DNA of 64,000 nt from Anaerolineae bacterium (GCA_022820665.1 JAJEFB010000041.1:120874-184873), one strand, 5' to 3'. Positions 51,777-62,034 are shown, counted from the stretch's first letter. A program made the numbers and translations. Notes: a model not told the origin generated them from the letters alone.

Positions 51777-52889
51777 TTAAATCACCTCAAGGTATTCCCG
51801 ATCCGGCAACTCGGGAAAAGGCGCGTGCGGTTCGGCTTGATACCAGAAGGCAGTTGAAGCAATATCGTCTTGCAGGGGCAAATAACGCCAGTCTTCAAAG
51901 GGCGCTTCGTGCAGCGACCCGGAGCGCCAGCCCAGGGCTTGAATCGTCACGCGCAGGTCTTCCTCGAAGCGGATTGGATCTTGAATATGCCAGCGATACA
52001 AGCCAAAGCGCTGCTGGCTCTGATAGAAGCCGTCCGGTTTGATCACCTGCGGCAGACCCAGGTAGGGCGTACTGAAGGCGGAGTACTCGCCATCCTGATT
52101 GCCGAAGCACCAGGCGCCACCGAAATAATCTTCGGTACCGGTGCCGCAGATCGTGGGAAAGTCCGTATCGCCGTCCATATAGAACTTGATCTCGCCCTAG
52201 CCCCACCAACCGCGGTTATTGCTGCCCCAAGCCATGTACGTGCCAACATAGTGACCCATGCCCTTGATCCCATCGACGATGGTATGCACTTCTTTGTAAG
52301 GCAGCGGATTGTTGCGGCGCCACTGCGCGTGCAAGTAGCCGACATCTTCCGGCACATCCGTCAGCGTGTAATCGAACTGGTAGAACATGGGTTGTACGGG
52401 CTTATCCAGCAGATTCTCTATCGTGACGCGGGCGCTCTTGCGGAAGGGCATCTCCCAGTAGCTGTTGAAGGCGCTGTGCGGATTGGCGGAAATGGGCAGC
52501 GAGTTGACATGGCAGTATTCCGTCCATCCATTACAAAAGAAGTCCCCAAAGGGCGCCTCGATCGACGGACTCTCCTCACCGTCCCAATAAAAGCGCAGGA
52601 TCAAGGAGCGCCAATACCGAGCAAAGGTGGTGATCCAGATATGTTGAATCGCGCCCGGTCCTTCGATCTCCGCCAAAGTCGTGACGCTGTTGGCTTCCAG
52701 GTGGATGCAAGGCGATACCTTCCAGCCCTGCCCCAGGTCCTGCGCCGCCGACCATGACACGCCATCGGTGGACATCCCGCCTGCCCCTTTTTCGCCTTTG
52801 AAGTTCTCCGCAGTGATGGAGCGCGTCTTGGCTTTGGACAGGCGCGAGATATTGCCCATATTCAAATGCAAGCCGTTGAAGTATTCCAT
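51777..52889 (-). pseudogene. GH172/DUF2961 glycoside hydrolase gene with in-frame amber codon
   Basis: One continuous frame of 370 codons interrupted only by TAG (plus-strand 52197-52199, codon 231). Before it the frame reads VGTYMAWGSNNRGWWG and after it GEIKFYMDGDTDFPTICGTG followed by TEDYFGGAW, the conserved core of DUF2961 (GH172), where a glutamate codon (GAG) is expected in place of TAG. GH172 enzymes cleave or form D-fructofuranosyl and D-arabinofuranosyl linkages. Two conserved glutamates, E233 and E253, are 20 residues apart, close to the catalytic spacing I recall for this family. It ends the second family-5 importer operon and starts 39 bases after the last ATPase gene. One base change, readthrough or sequencing error could explain the stop. 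Confidence 0.85.
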
Positions 52890-52928
52890 GCCTTCACCTC
52901 GTCTATCATCTCAGTAATTTGATTAGCC

Positions 52929-53963
52929 TTAGCTTTCCACAGGCTTTGCCGCTGGATTCTCCAACTGAGGGACTTTCGCTTGGGGATCAAAGCCGACGGG
53001 TTTGTAACACAGCGCCTGACGCCCCGGCGACACCTGCACCATCGGCGGTACAGTGCGCTCGCAAATCGCTTCGACATATTTGCAGCGTTTGGCGAATTTG
53101 CAGGCTTGCGCCTGGAACTCTTTAATCTCGATATCCGGCAGGGCGACGCCTCGCTCCCATTTGTGGTCAACCGTCGGCACCGAATCCAGCAGCAGCTCGG
53201 TATAGGGATGGACGGAATCGGTCAGAATCTGTTCCGATGGACCATACTCCACCACGCTGCCGCGGTACATGATGGCGATGTAATCGCTGACGTAGTAGGC
53301 GGTAGAGAGATCGTGCGTGATGTAGACGAAGCTGACCTTGTATCTTTCTTTCAGTTCCAGGAAGAGATTGACGATGTTCATGCGCAGCGAGGCGTCGATC
53401 ATGCTGACCGGCTCGTCCGCCACGATGAGTTTGGGCCGCGGAATCAGACTGCGGGCGACAGAGATGCGCTGCAGTTCGCCGCCGGAGAATTGATTGGCGT
53501 ATTTGCCTTCCACGCGGGACAGATCCAAGCCCACCGACTCCAGCACTTCAGCGACGATCTCGCGCGCCTCCTTCCGGTTCTCCGCGATGTTCAGCCGCAG
53601 CGCCGCATCAAAGAGATACTTGTCAACTTTCTTGCGGGCGCTGAAGGCTTCAAAGGGATTCTGAAATATCGGCTGCACCGCGCGGTAATAATCTCGCCCT
53701 TTCAGTCCCGCGCCGCCGCGCTCAAACAGCGGATGCCCGTCGATCAGGACATCGCCGGATGTCGGATGCTCCAATTCCAGGATGATCCGCGCCAGCGTGG
53801 TTTTGCCGCTGCCGGATTCGCCGACGATGCTCAGTATCGATGGCTCCGCCGCCGGCAAGCTCAGGCTGACATCGTCCACAGCCACCAGGCGCGTCCCGAA
53901 GACCAAGCCGCCAATGCGGAATACCTTGGTGACATTACGCAGTTCCAGCAAGTTCTCGCTCAA
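52929..53963 (-). CDS. Oligopeptide-type ABC transporter ATPase (OppF/DppF-like)
   Basis: A 344-residue ATPase of the second family-5 importer. Walker A is GESGSGKT near residue 48, the signature is [16 protein letters not shown], Walker B ends [13 protein letters not shown], and the switch histidine is in YITHDLS. The Cys-containing C-terminal region ([18 protein letters not shown]) is present. Compared with its paralogue at 1-1687 it ends normally, without the membrane and extracellular extension. It overlaps the preceding ATPase by 4 bases. Confidence 0.93.
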   Translation of the reverse strand: MSENLLELRNVTKVFRIGGLVFGTRLVAVDDVSLSLPAAEPSILSIVGESGSGKTTLARIILELEHPTSGDVLIDGHPLFERGGAGLKGRDYYRAVQPIFQNPFEAFSARKKVDKYLFDAALRLNIAENRKEAREIVAEVLESVGLDLSRVEGKYANQFSGGELQRISVARSLIPRPKLIVADEPVSMIDASLRMNIVNLFLELKERYKVSFVYITHDLSTAYYVSDYIAIMYRGSVVEYGPSEQILTDSVHPYTELLLDSVPTVDHKWERGVALPDIEIKEFQAQACKFAKRCKYVEAICERTVPPMVQVSPGRQALCYKPVGFDPQAKVPQLENPAAKPVES

Positions 53964-54937
53964 GACGCGCGCTCTCCGTACAGGTGACAGGACACATAAT
54001 GATCCGGCTCGATCTGCATCAAAGCCGGCTCCTGATGCGCGCAGTGGTCCATCACGCTTGGGCAGCGCGCGGCAAAGCGACAGCCCGCCGGCGGGTCAAT
54101 CAAGTTTGGCGGTCTGCCAGAGATGCCGACGCGCTGCCTTCGATCGCCAACCCGCGGCAAGGACTGAATCAGCATCTGGGTATAGGGATGCAAGGGGTTG
54201 TTGAAGATGACGTCGGTGGGACCATACTCCACCAGCTTGCCGGCGTACATGATCGCCAGCCGGTCGCTGATCTGATAATGCACCCCCATATCGTGCGAGA
54301 CGACAACCAGCGTATTCTCCATCTGCTGCTGCAATTCGATCAGCATCAGTAGAATGCCCTTCTGCACCACCACATCCAGCGCCGTGGTCGGCTCGTCAGC
54401 CAGGACAATCTGCGGATGCAGAAACGTTCCCAGCGCCACCAGCACCCGCTGCTTCATGCCGCCGCTGAGTTGGTGCGGGTAGGACTTCAAGACCTCAACC
54501 GGCAGCTCCAGCTCTTTCAGATAAGCCGCCACCCGCTCGCGTATCGCCGTTTTGCCCGCCGCTTTTAGCGGATGACCCTTCGGCACGGCATCAAAGAATT
54601 GATTCTCGATGCGGATGACGGGATTGAGCACGCTCATCGAGCCTTGGGGGATATAGGAGATGAATTCCCACCAGTGTTCCCGGATTTCGCCCGGTCCGAT
54701 GGTCTTCACGCTACCGTTGCCATCGGGAAAATCAGCTTCGTAACTGCCGGAGACGATCTGCAGCGGCGGCTGAATGTAATCGTAAAGCACCTTCAGCAAG
54801 GTCGATTTGCCACAGCCCGATTCGCCGGCGATGCCCAGCACTTCGTTAGGCAGAATATCGAAGCTGACGCCATCCACCGCCTGCACAACGCCGCGTGGCG
54901 TATCGTAGTAGCACTTGAGTTCGCGCAGCCTAAGCAT
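53960..54937 (-). CDS. Oligopeptide-type ABC transporter ATPase (OppD/DppD-like)
   Basis: A 325-residue ATPase. It has Walker [10 protein letters not shown] near residue 38, [15 protein letters not shown] in the Q-loop region, [14 protein letters not shown] as signature, and [10 protein letters not shown] as Walker B; the C-terminal [14 protein letters not shown] matches the family. It overlaps the DppC-like gene by 8 bases and the next ATPase by 4, so the operon is tightly coupled. Close similarity to the ATPase at 1659-2696 shows that the two importers are paralogous. Confidence 0.93.
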   Translation of the reverse strand: MLRLRELKCYYDTPRGVVQAVDGVSFDILPNEVLGIAGESGCGKSTLLKVLYDYIQPPLQIVSGSYEADFPDGNGSVKTIGPGEIREHWWEFISYIPQGSMSVLNPVIRIENQFFDAVPKGHPLKAAGKTAIRERVAAYLKELELPVEVLKSYPHQLSGGMKQRVLVALGTFLHPQIVLADEPTTALDVVVQKGILLMLIELQQQMENTLVVVSHDMGVHYQISDRLAIMYAGKLVEYGPTDVIFNNPLHPYTQMLIQSLPRVGDRRQRVGISGRPPNLIDPPAGCRFAARCPSVMDHCAHQEPALMQIEPDHYVSCHLYGERAS

Positions 54938-55769
54938 CGCCGTGTCCCCGCCTTTCCGCCGACAGATTCGCGATGCCAGTCGATAACAGGAACAAACAGA
55001 TGAACAAGACGATAATGGCGACGACAGGCGAACCGATCCACCACCAGCGCTGCCCGAGCAGCGCTTGATGCTGCAAAGCCCAATAGATCATCGTGCCCAG
55101 CGTCGCTTCCTCCAGGCTCGACAAACCGATTACAGCCAGGCCCGATTCAGTGGCGATGGCGACCAGCACTGTATTGACAAAATTCGCCATCGCCCAGCTG
55201 AAAATATGGGGGGCGATCTCTTCCGCCAGTATGGTAAAGGTGCCAGAGCCCGAAAAGCGCGCCGTGTTGACAAACTGCCGCTCGCGCATGCTCAAGGCGA
55301 TCGAACGCATCTGGCGAGCGGGCCAGGGCCAGTTGAAGAGGATGAGGATGATGCTTATCAGGACCAGCGACGCGCGTCCCTGCAGCAGAGAAGACATGAG
55401 GATGAGGATGGGCAAAGAAGGGACCACAATGAAGACATCGGCAAAAAGGGTGATGATGCGGTCCGGGACGCCGCCGAGGAAACCGGCCGCCAAGCCGGCG
55501 AATACGCCGATAAGCGTGGCGAAGAAAGCGACAAAGACGCCGATAAAGAGCGAATTCTGTGTGGCGTAAGACAGCAGCCAAAAGGTATCCTGACCCAGAT
55601 TGGTCGTGCCCAAGAGGTGTTCGGCGCTGGGCGGCAGGTTGCGCGGATGTCGAATCCAGGCGCGCGGATCTTCCGGCGAGAAGAAGGGCAAGATGCCGCC
55701 CAGCAAAATGAAGGCCGCCAGTATGACAATGCCCACCCTCAGTCGCGGATTTGAATTGCGCATCGTCAC
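54930..55769 (-). CDS. ABC transporter permease, OppC/DppC family
   Basis: A 279-residue membrane permease. It begins with a short cytoplasmic stretch and a helix at about residues 12-29 ([19 protein letters not shown]), then [15 protein letters not shown], the usual external segment of DppC proteins, and five more helices. The coupling region is near [19 protein letters not shown]. It is slightly shorter than its paralogue at 2718-3695 because it lacks the long N-terminal extension. It overlaps both neighbours. Confidence 0.92.
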   Translation of the reverse strand: MTMRNSNPRLRVGIVILAAFILLGGILPFFSPEDPRAWIRHPRNLPPSAEHLLGTTNLGQDTFWLLSYATQNSLFIGVFVAFFATLIGVFAGLAAGFLGGVPDRIITLFADVFIVVPSLPILILMSSLLQGRASLVLISIILILFNWPWPARQMRSIALSMRERQFVNTARFSGSGTFTILAEEIAPHIFSWAMANFVNTVLVAIATESGLAVIGLSSLEEATLGTMIYWALQHQALLGQRWWWIGSPVVAIIVLFICLFLLSTGIANLSAERRGHGDA

Positions 55770-56764
55770 CTCTGCCGGATCCGCGGATCAAAGAAGGGAT
55801 ACAACAGGTCGATAATCAGCGTGGACGTGGCCACCGCAATGATTGAAATCGTAATTGTGCCCATGAGCAGGTTGTAATCGGCTTGCAAGACCGCGTTATA
55901 GGTCATGGTGCCCAAACCGGGATAACTGAAGAGGATCTCGGTGATCAGCGCCCCGTTGAAGATGGCGCCAATTTGCAGCGCCAGCACGGTGACCTGCGGC
56001 AAGATGGCATTGCGCAAGACATAGGCGGTCATGATCCTGCCCTCGCCGGCGCCTTTCAGCTTGGCGAAGTAGACGAAATCCTCTTCCGAAATGCTCGAGG
56101 AAAGCGCCTTCATGCTCAAGACCCACCAGCCGAAGCCGACAATGACAATCGAAAGCGCCGGCAGAACCGAGTTGTAAACCGCGCTGGAAACGAATTCCCA
56201 GGACCAGGCTTCGCCCTGGACAGAGAAAAACAAAGGGAAAATCGGATTGATGTGGATGAAAAGGATGATCAAAATGAGCGCGGTGATGTAATAAGGGATG
56301 GGATAGACAAAGATGGCGATGATCTCCAGCGTGCGCGAGGAGATCCAGCGGCTCTTGTAGCCCGCCAGCAAACCGATGGCGTTGCCGACGATCCAGGCGA
56401 TGATGGTCGACGACAGCAGCAGGGCGAGCGTCCAGGGCAGCGCGCGCCCGATCAATTCGTTCACCGGCGTCGGGAACATCGACAGCGACGGACCAAATTC
56501 CCGCGTGACAAAGGTGCGCTGGAAAAAGCCGAAATACTGCTCGGCAAGCGTGCCTTCCAGACCGAAAGCCTGCGTCAGGGTTGCGCGCATCGCCTCGACC
56601 TGTTCCGCTTCCATGTAGGCGCCGCGGGTCATGATGCGGCCCAGCATCGCCTCCACGGGATCCGATGGCATGAAGCGCGGCACGAAGAAGACAACGGTGA
56701 TGCCGATCCAGATCACCAGGATGTAGGCGATGATCCGCGTGACCACGAACTTGGCGAATTGCAT
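55766..56764 (-). CDS. ABC transporter permease, OppB/DppB family
   Basis: A 332-residue permease from ATG at 56764, with AAGG eight bases upstream; the longer frame adds 17 residues without support. The first helix (about residues 10-30) is followed by PRFMPSDPVEAMLGRI, then the large external loop and five helices. The coupling segment AYVLRNAILPQVTVLAL matches DppB. Together with the DppC-like protein it forms the membrane channel of the second importer. Confidence 0.93.
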   Translation of the reverse strand: MQFAKFVVTRIIAYILVIWIGITVVFFVPRFMPSDPVEAMLGRIMTRGAYMEAEQVEAMRATLTQAFGLEGTLAEQYFGFFQRTFVTREFGPSLSMFPTPVNELIGRALPWTLALLLSSTIIAWIVGNAIGLLAGYKSRWISSRTLEIIAIFVYPIPYYITALILIILFIHINPIFPLFFSVQGEAWSWEFVSSAVYNSVLPALSIVIVGFGWWVLSMKALSSSISEEDFVYFAKLKGAGEGRIMTAYVLRNAILPQVTVLALQIGAIFNGALITEILFSYPGLGTMTYNAVLQADYNLLMGTITISIIAVATSTLIIDLLYPFFDPRIRQR

Positions 56765-56837
56765 GGTAGAGCCTTTGGCAAGACAAATCGGGTGTGCTCG
56801 AAGGAGCACACCCAATCTATCAGATTAGCGGTTCAGT

Positions 56838-58739
56838 CTAGCCGTCGCCCTTTGGCTGGATGAAGGGCATGTGATACTTGAATAGCGACCACCACCACCA
56901 GGGTCCTTCGTAGAAGTAGTCGGCGGTGGGCAAGCCGTCCCAATAGGTCGTGATGACCGGCACGAATTTCGAGGTGCCGAACATCGGCAGCCAGGGCCGC
57001 TCGACGATGAACTGCTTCTCGAATTCCGTCAGCAACGGGATCGTATCCGGGTGATCGCTCGGCAGCGGCGCGATTTGATCCAGAATGCCGCTGAGCGCGT
57101 CGCTGTCGTAACGCATGGCGTTGCCGGGAGCCGGCTGGCCGATGGGTACGATGTGCCGCTTGTGCCAGAAGGCATCCAGCAGGTCCCAGCTATCGGGCAA
57201 GGCGCCGCAGCCAGGCCAATAAGAGCCGGCGTCAAATTCGCCGCGGCTGTAATTGCTCCAGAATGTGCCGGAATCCATCTGCTGCACGGTGGCGTCGATG
57301 CCGAAGGCGCGCCAGTTATCGGCGACAGCGAAAGCCAGACGCTGCGACTGCACCTCGAAATTCGAGGGCGAGTTGATGGTGATCTGCCAAGGGCTGCCAT
57401 CGGGTTTGTGCCAGGCGCCGTTTTCCAGCGTGAAGCCCTCGGCTTGCAGCATCTCGGTAGCTTTGTCCGGATCATGCTTCCACCAGCCCACGCCGAAGAG
57501 ATCCACCAGGGCGTCTTCATCGGCGGGCAAGCCTTCGACGCCTTGGTCCGCAAGGATCGCGGCGATATCTACAGCATAATTCGGGTCGAAGGGCTGGTAG
57601 CCGTCTTCGAAAGCGAACTCCGTCATCCATTCGCGCATCGGTTTGTGGAAGGCGTCATGAATGACTTGCACCGGCGGCACGGCAAGCGGCGACACCCTCA
57701 GGATGCCAGCGAAGGTCGCCAGACCAACGCTCTTGATATCGGTGGCCAGCGCCACCGCCCAGCGAACGTTCTGGTTATCCCAGGGTTCCTGCGTGTTGGA
57801 GAAGACGATGCCGCGCTCGCAGGGGTCGTCGAAATTGGCCCAGGGGAAGTCTTCGTGCCAGGCGCGGGCGTTCGGGTTGGCATCGCGCAGGATGTCCCAG
57901 GCTTCCGGCGAGATATCGGTGAAGATATCGAGCTGGTTTTGGATGCCGGCGATGATGCGGCGTTCTTCGGTGCCGTAGAAGCGGAAGAGCACGTATTCCG
58001 GTCCCGGTTCGCCAAAGATCTGCCCCACATCCGTATTCTCCCAGTCCGCGCGCTTGGTGTAGAGGAACCAGTTGCCGTTGGGATCGACATCGGTCAGCGT
58101 GTAAGGTCCGCTAACAACCGGCGGGTAGTTCTGGAAAGTGGCGGGATCTTCGTTTTCCCAGATATGCTTGGGCACCAGACGGAAGGCATCGCCCCAAATA
58201 TGTACGCCGAGCGTATAACCCAGACGCGGTTCCGACCGTTTCGTGTTCAGAATCATCGTCAGGTCGTCAACCACCTCGTAGCTGTCCACAACCTGCGACA
58301 AGAAGCCGTGATAGGGGAACTCCGGCGTATTCAGTACCATATCGATTGTGAAAGCCATATCCGCCGTCGTGATCGGCTCGCCATCGCTCCAAGCCAGGTT
58401 CTCGCGCAAGGTAATCCGGAAGCTGGTGTAATCGTCATTGAGCGCCTCCGGCATTTCCGCCGCCAAGCCGGGGAATTGCTCGCCTGTCGCGGTGTTGATC
58501 TCCCACATATTGGAGTAAGCCAACTGGTGCAAGCCCTGGTTAAAGCGGGTGCCTGCCTGATAGGGATTGGTCTGCGTCGGATTGTCGATGCGACCGTCAA
58601 GCTGATCAACAATCAGTGTCGTGGCGCGCGGCGTACCGACTTCGGTCGTGTCTTGGGCGGAAACGACAGCGGTGGAAGGCAATATGACGAGCGCCAAGAG
58701 GAAGACCGAGAAAAGGATTTTGCTGTGCTTTTTGTACAT
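56838..58739 (-). CDS. Family-5 extracellular solute-binding protein, second importer
   Basis: A 633-residue exported protein from ATG at 58739, with AAGGGAG upstream. Residues 1-28 are a signal peptide (VSA before Q29-D30), with no lipobox. SBP_bac_5 features include FRITLRENLAWSDGEPITTADMAF, FQNYPPVVSGPYTL and the late PLPSDHPDTIPLLTEFEKQF. It resembles the binding protein at 4967-6709 (both have D-GR near the N-terminus and W-W-rich endings). It heads an operon ending in a GH172 gene, so the ligand is probably an oligosaccharide with furanosyl linkages. A peptide ligand cannot be excluded. Confidence 0.92.
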   Translation of the reverse strand: MYKKHSKILFSVFLLALVILPSTAVVSAQDTTEVGTPRATTLIVDQLDGRIDNPTQTNPYQAGTRFNQGLHQLAYSNMWEINTATGEQFPGLAAEMPEALNDDYTSFRITLRENLAWSDGEPITTADMAFTIDMVLNTPEFPYHGFLSQVVDSYEVVDDLTMILNTKRSEPRLGYTLGVHIWGDAFRLVPKHIWENEDPATFQNYPPVVSGPYTLTDVDPNGNWFLYTKRADWENTDVGQIFGEPGPEYVLFRFYGTEERRIIAGIQNQLDIFTDISPEAWDILRDANPNARAWHEDFPWANFDDPCERGIVFSNTQEPWDNQNVRWAVALATDIKSVGLATFAGILRVSPLAVPPVQVIHDAFHKPMREWMTEFAFEDGYQPFDPNYAVDIAAILADQGVEGLPADEDALVDLFGVGWWKHDPDKATEMLQAEGFTLENGAWHKPDGSPWQITINSPSNFEVQSQRLAFAVADNWRAFGIDATVQQMDSGTFWSNYSRGEFDAGSYWPGCGALPDSWDLLDAFWHKRHIVPIGQPAPGNAMRYDSDALSGILDQIAPLPSDHPDTIPLLTEFEKQFIVERPWLPMFGTSKFVPVITTYWDGLPTADYFYEGPWWWWSLFKYHMPFIQPKGDG

Positions 58740-59261
58740 GGTTGTTCTCCCTTCAAATGTTTTTGGAATTTGAAATGCAGATGGAATGTCTCTATTCGAT
58801 TGTTTTCCCTTTCTCTCCGCCCGCATGATAAAGACTGCGCCAATGGCTGCAACTTAAGCCATACCATATCGCATCTGCATTGCGCTTGCAAAAACTTGTC
58901 GCAATTAAAAAAACCCATTACACTGCTGCGAGAGCCGCAGCCGACCGCCGGGTCGCCCGGTGAATGCGTTCTGGCTTCGTAAATCGCCTTTCTTGCCAAG
59001 CGCAGGCTATGTGGCTACAATAACCAGGCATAAGAGCGACCTGCGGAAGAGATCCTTGTCGCTTAAACGCAAATGCCCGAGACGATACAGACGCCTCGTT
59101 TATCGCGCGGGTAACTGCAGCGGACTCTCTCGCCGTTCAGCGCTCTGCCAATTGCACAGCCAGGTTAGGAAGGAGATCGACGTTGTCGCTGGGCTTCTGC
59201 CCCTAGTTGGAAGGAAGACCATCCCTAGTGAGCTATTGAAAGTCTTTCGAGAGGTTCAAAA
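58740..59261. other. Divergent intergenic region between two importer operons
   Basis: This 522-base region separates the leftward family-5 operon from the rightward CUT1 operon. It contains a GCCGACCGCCGGGTCGCCCGG palindrome (about 58943-58962) and the promoter noted at 58993-59021. Frames extending into it from both sides use weak starts. No gene is supported except a possible leader peptide (59175-59198). Confidence 0.6.
58993..59021 (+). promoter_or_regulatory. Promoter of the CUT1 importer operon
   Basis: TTGCCA (58993-58998) and TACAAT (59016-59021) are 17 bases apart, about 240 bases upstream of the binding-protein ATG, implying a long leader. The leader has a strong AGGAAGGAG followed by a short frame (TTG start, MSLGFCP, stop) that could be a leader peptide. 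Confidence 0.5.
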
Positions 59262-60554
59262 ATGAGCGGAAATTACAAACGCATCTGCGCAATTCTTGTG
59301 GTCCTTTTGCTAGCGGCTTCAGGACTGTTCACCAGCGCCCAGGACGAAGTGACCTTGGGCTTCGTCTATGGATCATTCGCGCCGCAAGAAAAATGGGAGG
59401 CTTACTTTGAAGGTTTCCTGGCGGAACATCCTGAAGTAACCATCAACTATATTCCAGTTCCGCTGGATAGCTGGGGCGACTATACCCAAAAGATCGTCAC
59501 CACCATGCTCGGCGGCGAGCGCGTCGATGTCATCTGGAACGCCATTGAAGCCGTGCCGCTAATGGCCGAGCGCGGCGTCCTGCTGGAGTTGGACTCCTTC
59601 ATCGAAAGCGATCCGGATATTCAGGAATTCCTGGACGATGCCCATCCCAAGCTGCTGGAGGGTTTGCGCTGGAACGATCAGCAATACCTGTTGCCATTCG
59701 CCTGGAATACCACGCTGATTTACTACAACAAGTCGGTCTTGGAAGACGCTGGCTTGGATGAACCCGCGCCCGACTGGACCTGGGACGATTTTCTGCATTA
59801 CGCCCAGACCATCACGCAAGACAGCGACGGCGACGGCACGAACGATGTTTGGGGTTTCCATGCCAACTCCTGGCTCTGGCACCTGGGTCCCTGGGCGGTA
59901 GCCAATGGCTCCTTCTTCCTCAACGAAGATTTCACCGAGCCCTGGTACGACCGCCCCGAAACCATCGAGGCATTCCAGTTTGTCCACGACCTGATGTGGG
60001 AACACGGGGTTGCGCCTTCCGGGTCCTTCAACTTCAGAGAAGCTTTTGTCGCGGGTACCCTGGGTATGATGATCGATTCGCCGGCAGGACGTCAGCGGCT
60101 GATACCGGCCGGTATGTCCGCCGATGACTACGACGTCAACTTCTTCCCGACCAAGTCGGGCCAGGCTGCCAAGGGCTCCCAATGGGGCACGGACGGCTAC
60201 GGCATCACCAAGGACAGCGAACACCCCGATCTGGCTTGGGAGATGGTGAAGCACCTGGTGAGCGTCGAGGTCATGTCCAAGCTGCTTTCGGGCGAATTCG
60301 CCTCGGCTAGCGCGCCCGCGCGGACATCCCTGGCTGCCGATCCAGTTTTGGTCGCGGCCAGCCCGGCCAATTACTGGCGCTTCTATGAAGTGCTGGAGGG
60401 TGGTCGCACCGTCATCAACGCGCCCTACTTCGCGGAATTGGCGGAGATACATGATCGCTATATGTCGCAAGCCTGGGCGAACGAAATGTCCATTGAAGAC
60501 GCCGCTGCCAACATCCAAGCCGATATGGAAGCGGTGATTGCGGACAACAGCTAG
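59262..60554 (+). CDS. Family-1 sugar-binding protein of a CUT1-type ABC importer
   Basis: A 430-residue exported binding protein. The signal peptide is residues 1-26 (hydrophobic core, SA before Q27); no lipobox cysteine lies at the cleavage site. The body has SBP_bac_1 features: PLDSWGDYTQKIVTTMLGG, DVIWNAIEAVPLMAERGVLLELD, YLLPFAWNTTLIYYNKSVLEDAG, and GTDGYGITKDSEHPDLAWEM. Such proteins bind oligosaccharides, glycerol phosphates or monosaccharides. Two permease genes follow, each separated by a repeat element. No ATPase gene is in the window for this importer, so a shared MsmK/UgpC-type ATPase from elsewhere is expected. Confidence 0.93.
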   Translation: MSGNYKRICAILVVLLLAASGLFTSAQDEVTLGFVYGSFAPQEKWEAYFEGFLAEHPEVTINYIPVPLDSWGDYTQKIVTTMLGGERVDVIWNAIEAVPLMAERGVLLELDSFIESDPDIQEFLDDAHPKLLEGLRWNDQQYLLPFAWNTTLIYYNKSVLEDAGLDEPAPDWTWDDFLHYAQTITQDSDGDGTNDVWGFHANSWLWHLGPWAVANGSFFLNEDFTEPWYDRPETIEAFQFVHDLMWEHGVAPSGSFNFREAFVAGTLGMMIDSPAGRQRLIPAGMSADDYDVNFFPTKSGQAAKGSQWGTDGYGITKDSEHPDLAWEMVKHLVSVEVMSKLLSGEFASASAPARTSLAADPVLVAASPANYWRFYEVLEGGRTVINAPYFAELAEIHDRYMSQAWANEMSIEDAAANIQADMEAVIADNS

Positions 60555-60564
60555 GCGACAGAAG

Positions 60565-60740
60565 TAGAACCAAGAAAGCCATGAAGGTTTTGAGGGCAGC
60601 CAAGGGAATAGGTTTCGGACGACACGGTATGTCGCGTAGATTGCGTAGACACCGACCGCCTGCCGTCCCTAGGGGTTTCGACATAAAGGACGCTGTAGGG
60701 GCGGGCAATCTGCCCGCCCGAAATAAACCCTCTGTGCTCT
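60565..60740. repeat. Nested intergenic repeat block preceding MITE-like copy A
   Basis: The block includes TTTTGAGGGCAGCCAAGG, GGTATGTCGCGTAGATTGCG, GCGTAGACACCGACCGCC, TTTCGACATAAAGGACGCTG and GTAGGGGCGGGCAATCTGCC in order. The same series, in the same order, occurs at 63217-63365 before copy C, so the two are long direct repeats. Confidence 0.75.
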
Positions 60741-60950
60741 CAGTAGAACCAAGTAAGTAATGCGAAAAAATCTCATTTGTAGCGAAAGCTTTGGATGTGA
60801 TCCCAATTCCGCCAAATGCGCTCCCCCTCTCCACTGCAATGGGGTTTCCGCCCCCCGTTTAGCGGGGGGATTGAGGGGGGAACAGGGCCGGGGGGTGGGG
60901 TTGAATAAAGGCAATCTCGCATTCTCATTACTTACTTGCGCTTACTTCTG
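60741..60950. repeat. MITE-like inverted-repeat element, copy A
   Basis: The left end CAGTAGAACCAAGTAAGTAA pairs with the right end, whose complement reads CAGAAGTAAGCGCAAGTAAG, giving imperfect terminal inverted repeats about 210 bases apart. The interior has CTCCCCCTCTCC, CGCCCCCCGTTTAGCGGGGGG and GGCCGGGGGGTGGGG palindromes. It has no coding capacity and lies between the binding-protein gene and the first permease gene. Confidence 0.75.
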
Positions 60951-61109
60951 TGCCTCAGTGGTGAATTTGCTTTACTTACTTGCATCTACTGAGCGAAAGG
61001 CGGGGTGGAACCCTCTCCATTCCGCCTTTTCAACCACAAATTCAAGTCTACATCTTTCCCCTTCCGGCCGCGTCTCGGCTTGAAGCTGGCGAGAAGGCAA
61101 ATAGTCCTG

Positions 61110-62030
61110 ATGGCGCCATTTCGCGCGGGCATGCGCTGGAAGAAGCCCAATCCTCTGGTCCTAAGAGAAGCGATTGCCGGCTACTTTTTCATCCTGCCGA
61201 CGCTCCTGAGTTTCTTGGTTTTTTTCCTGATTCCGACAATCTCGGGGCTGGGTATGTCCTTTTTCGACTGGGACTTCTTCTCCGAGCCGGAATACGTCGG
61301 CGTCGACAATTTCGTCGAGCTTGCCAAGGACAAGCTCTTCGTGACCACGCTGAAGAACACAGCCCTCTTCGCGGTTTCCGCCACGGCTTTGAACGTCGGC
61401 TTGGGCATGTTCATCGCGATTGGCATCAACAGCATCCAATGGCGTTGGTTGAAGGCTTTTCTCCGCACCGCCTATTTCATCCCCTTTGTCATTTCGACGG
61501 TGGTGGTGGCGCTGCTATTTGGTTTCCTGCTGCAAGAGAGTACCGGCGTGGTCAATTATTATCTGACGCGGCTGGGCTTCGACAAAGTCCCCTGGCTGTC
61601 GTCGTCCCTCTGGGCTTTCCGCTCGATAGTTCTTATCGATGTCTGGAAACATGTCGGCTTTTTCACGCTTATCTTCCTGGCAGGTCTGCAAGCCATCCCC
61701 CGCGAGCTTTACGAAGCGGCGCTGGTCGACGGCGCCGGGCGCTTCCTGAGGCTAAGGCGCATCACGATCCCGCTGTTGACGCCCTCGCTCTTCTTTTCGC
61801 TCGTCATCGCCTTGATCGGAGCCTTCCAGGTCTTCGAATCCATGTTCGTTTTGACCAACGGCGGTCCCGGCGACGCCACGCGAACAGTCGTCATGCTCCT
61901 CTATCGCGAAGCCTTCGGCAGCTTCAATATGGGTTATGCCGCCAGCATGGCTGTGGTGCTTTTCTTTGTTATCCTGGCGCTGACCGTCACGCAAGTTCGG
62001 CTGGGCGATCGTTGGGTCTTTTATCGGTAA
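61110..62030 (+). CDS. CUT1 sugar ABC transporter permease (MalF/UgpA-like)
   Basis: A 306-residue permease from ATG at 61110, with GAGAAGG about 11 bases before it; the longer frame reads out of repeat-like DNA. Six helices are evident, beginning with AIAGYFFILPTLLSFLVFFLI. The EAA coupling motif is ELYEAALVDGAGRFLRLRRI, followed by ITIPLLTPSLFFSL. FVLTNGGPGDATRTVVMLLYREAF near the end is the conserved final segment of MalF-type permeases. It pairs with the permease at 62210. Confidence 0.93.
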   Translation: MAPFRAGMRWKKPNPLVLREAIAGYFFILPTLLSFLVFFLIPTISGLGMSFFDWDFFSEPEYVGVDNFVELAKDKLFVTTLKNTALFAVSATALNVGLGMFIAIGINSIQWRWLKAFLRTAYFIPFVISTVVVALLFGFLLQESTGVVNYYLTRLGFDKVPWLSSSLWAFRSIVLIDVWKHVGFFTLIFLAGLQAIPRELYEAALVDGAGRFLRLRRITIPLLTPSLFFSLVIALIGAFQVFESMFVLTNGGPGDATRTVVMLLYREAFGSFNMGYAASMAVVLFFVILALTVTQVRLGDRWVFYR

Positions 62031-62034
62031 GCCT

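Noticed and set aside
57051..58982. 643-codon plus-strand open frame
   Set aside because: It is antisense to the second family-5 binding protein, which has a signal peptide and family motifs.
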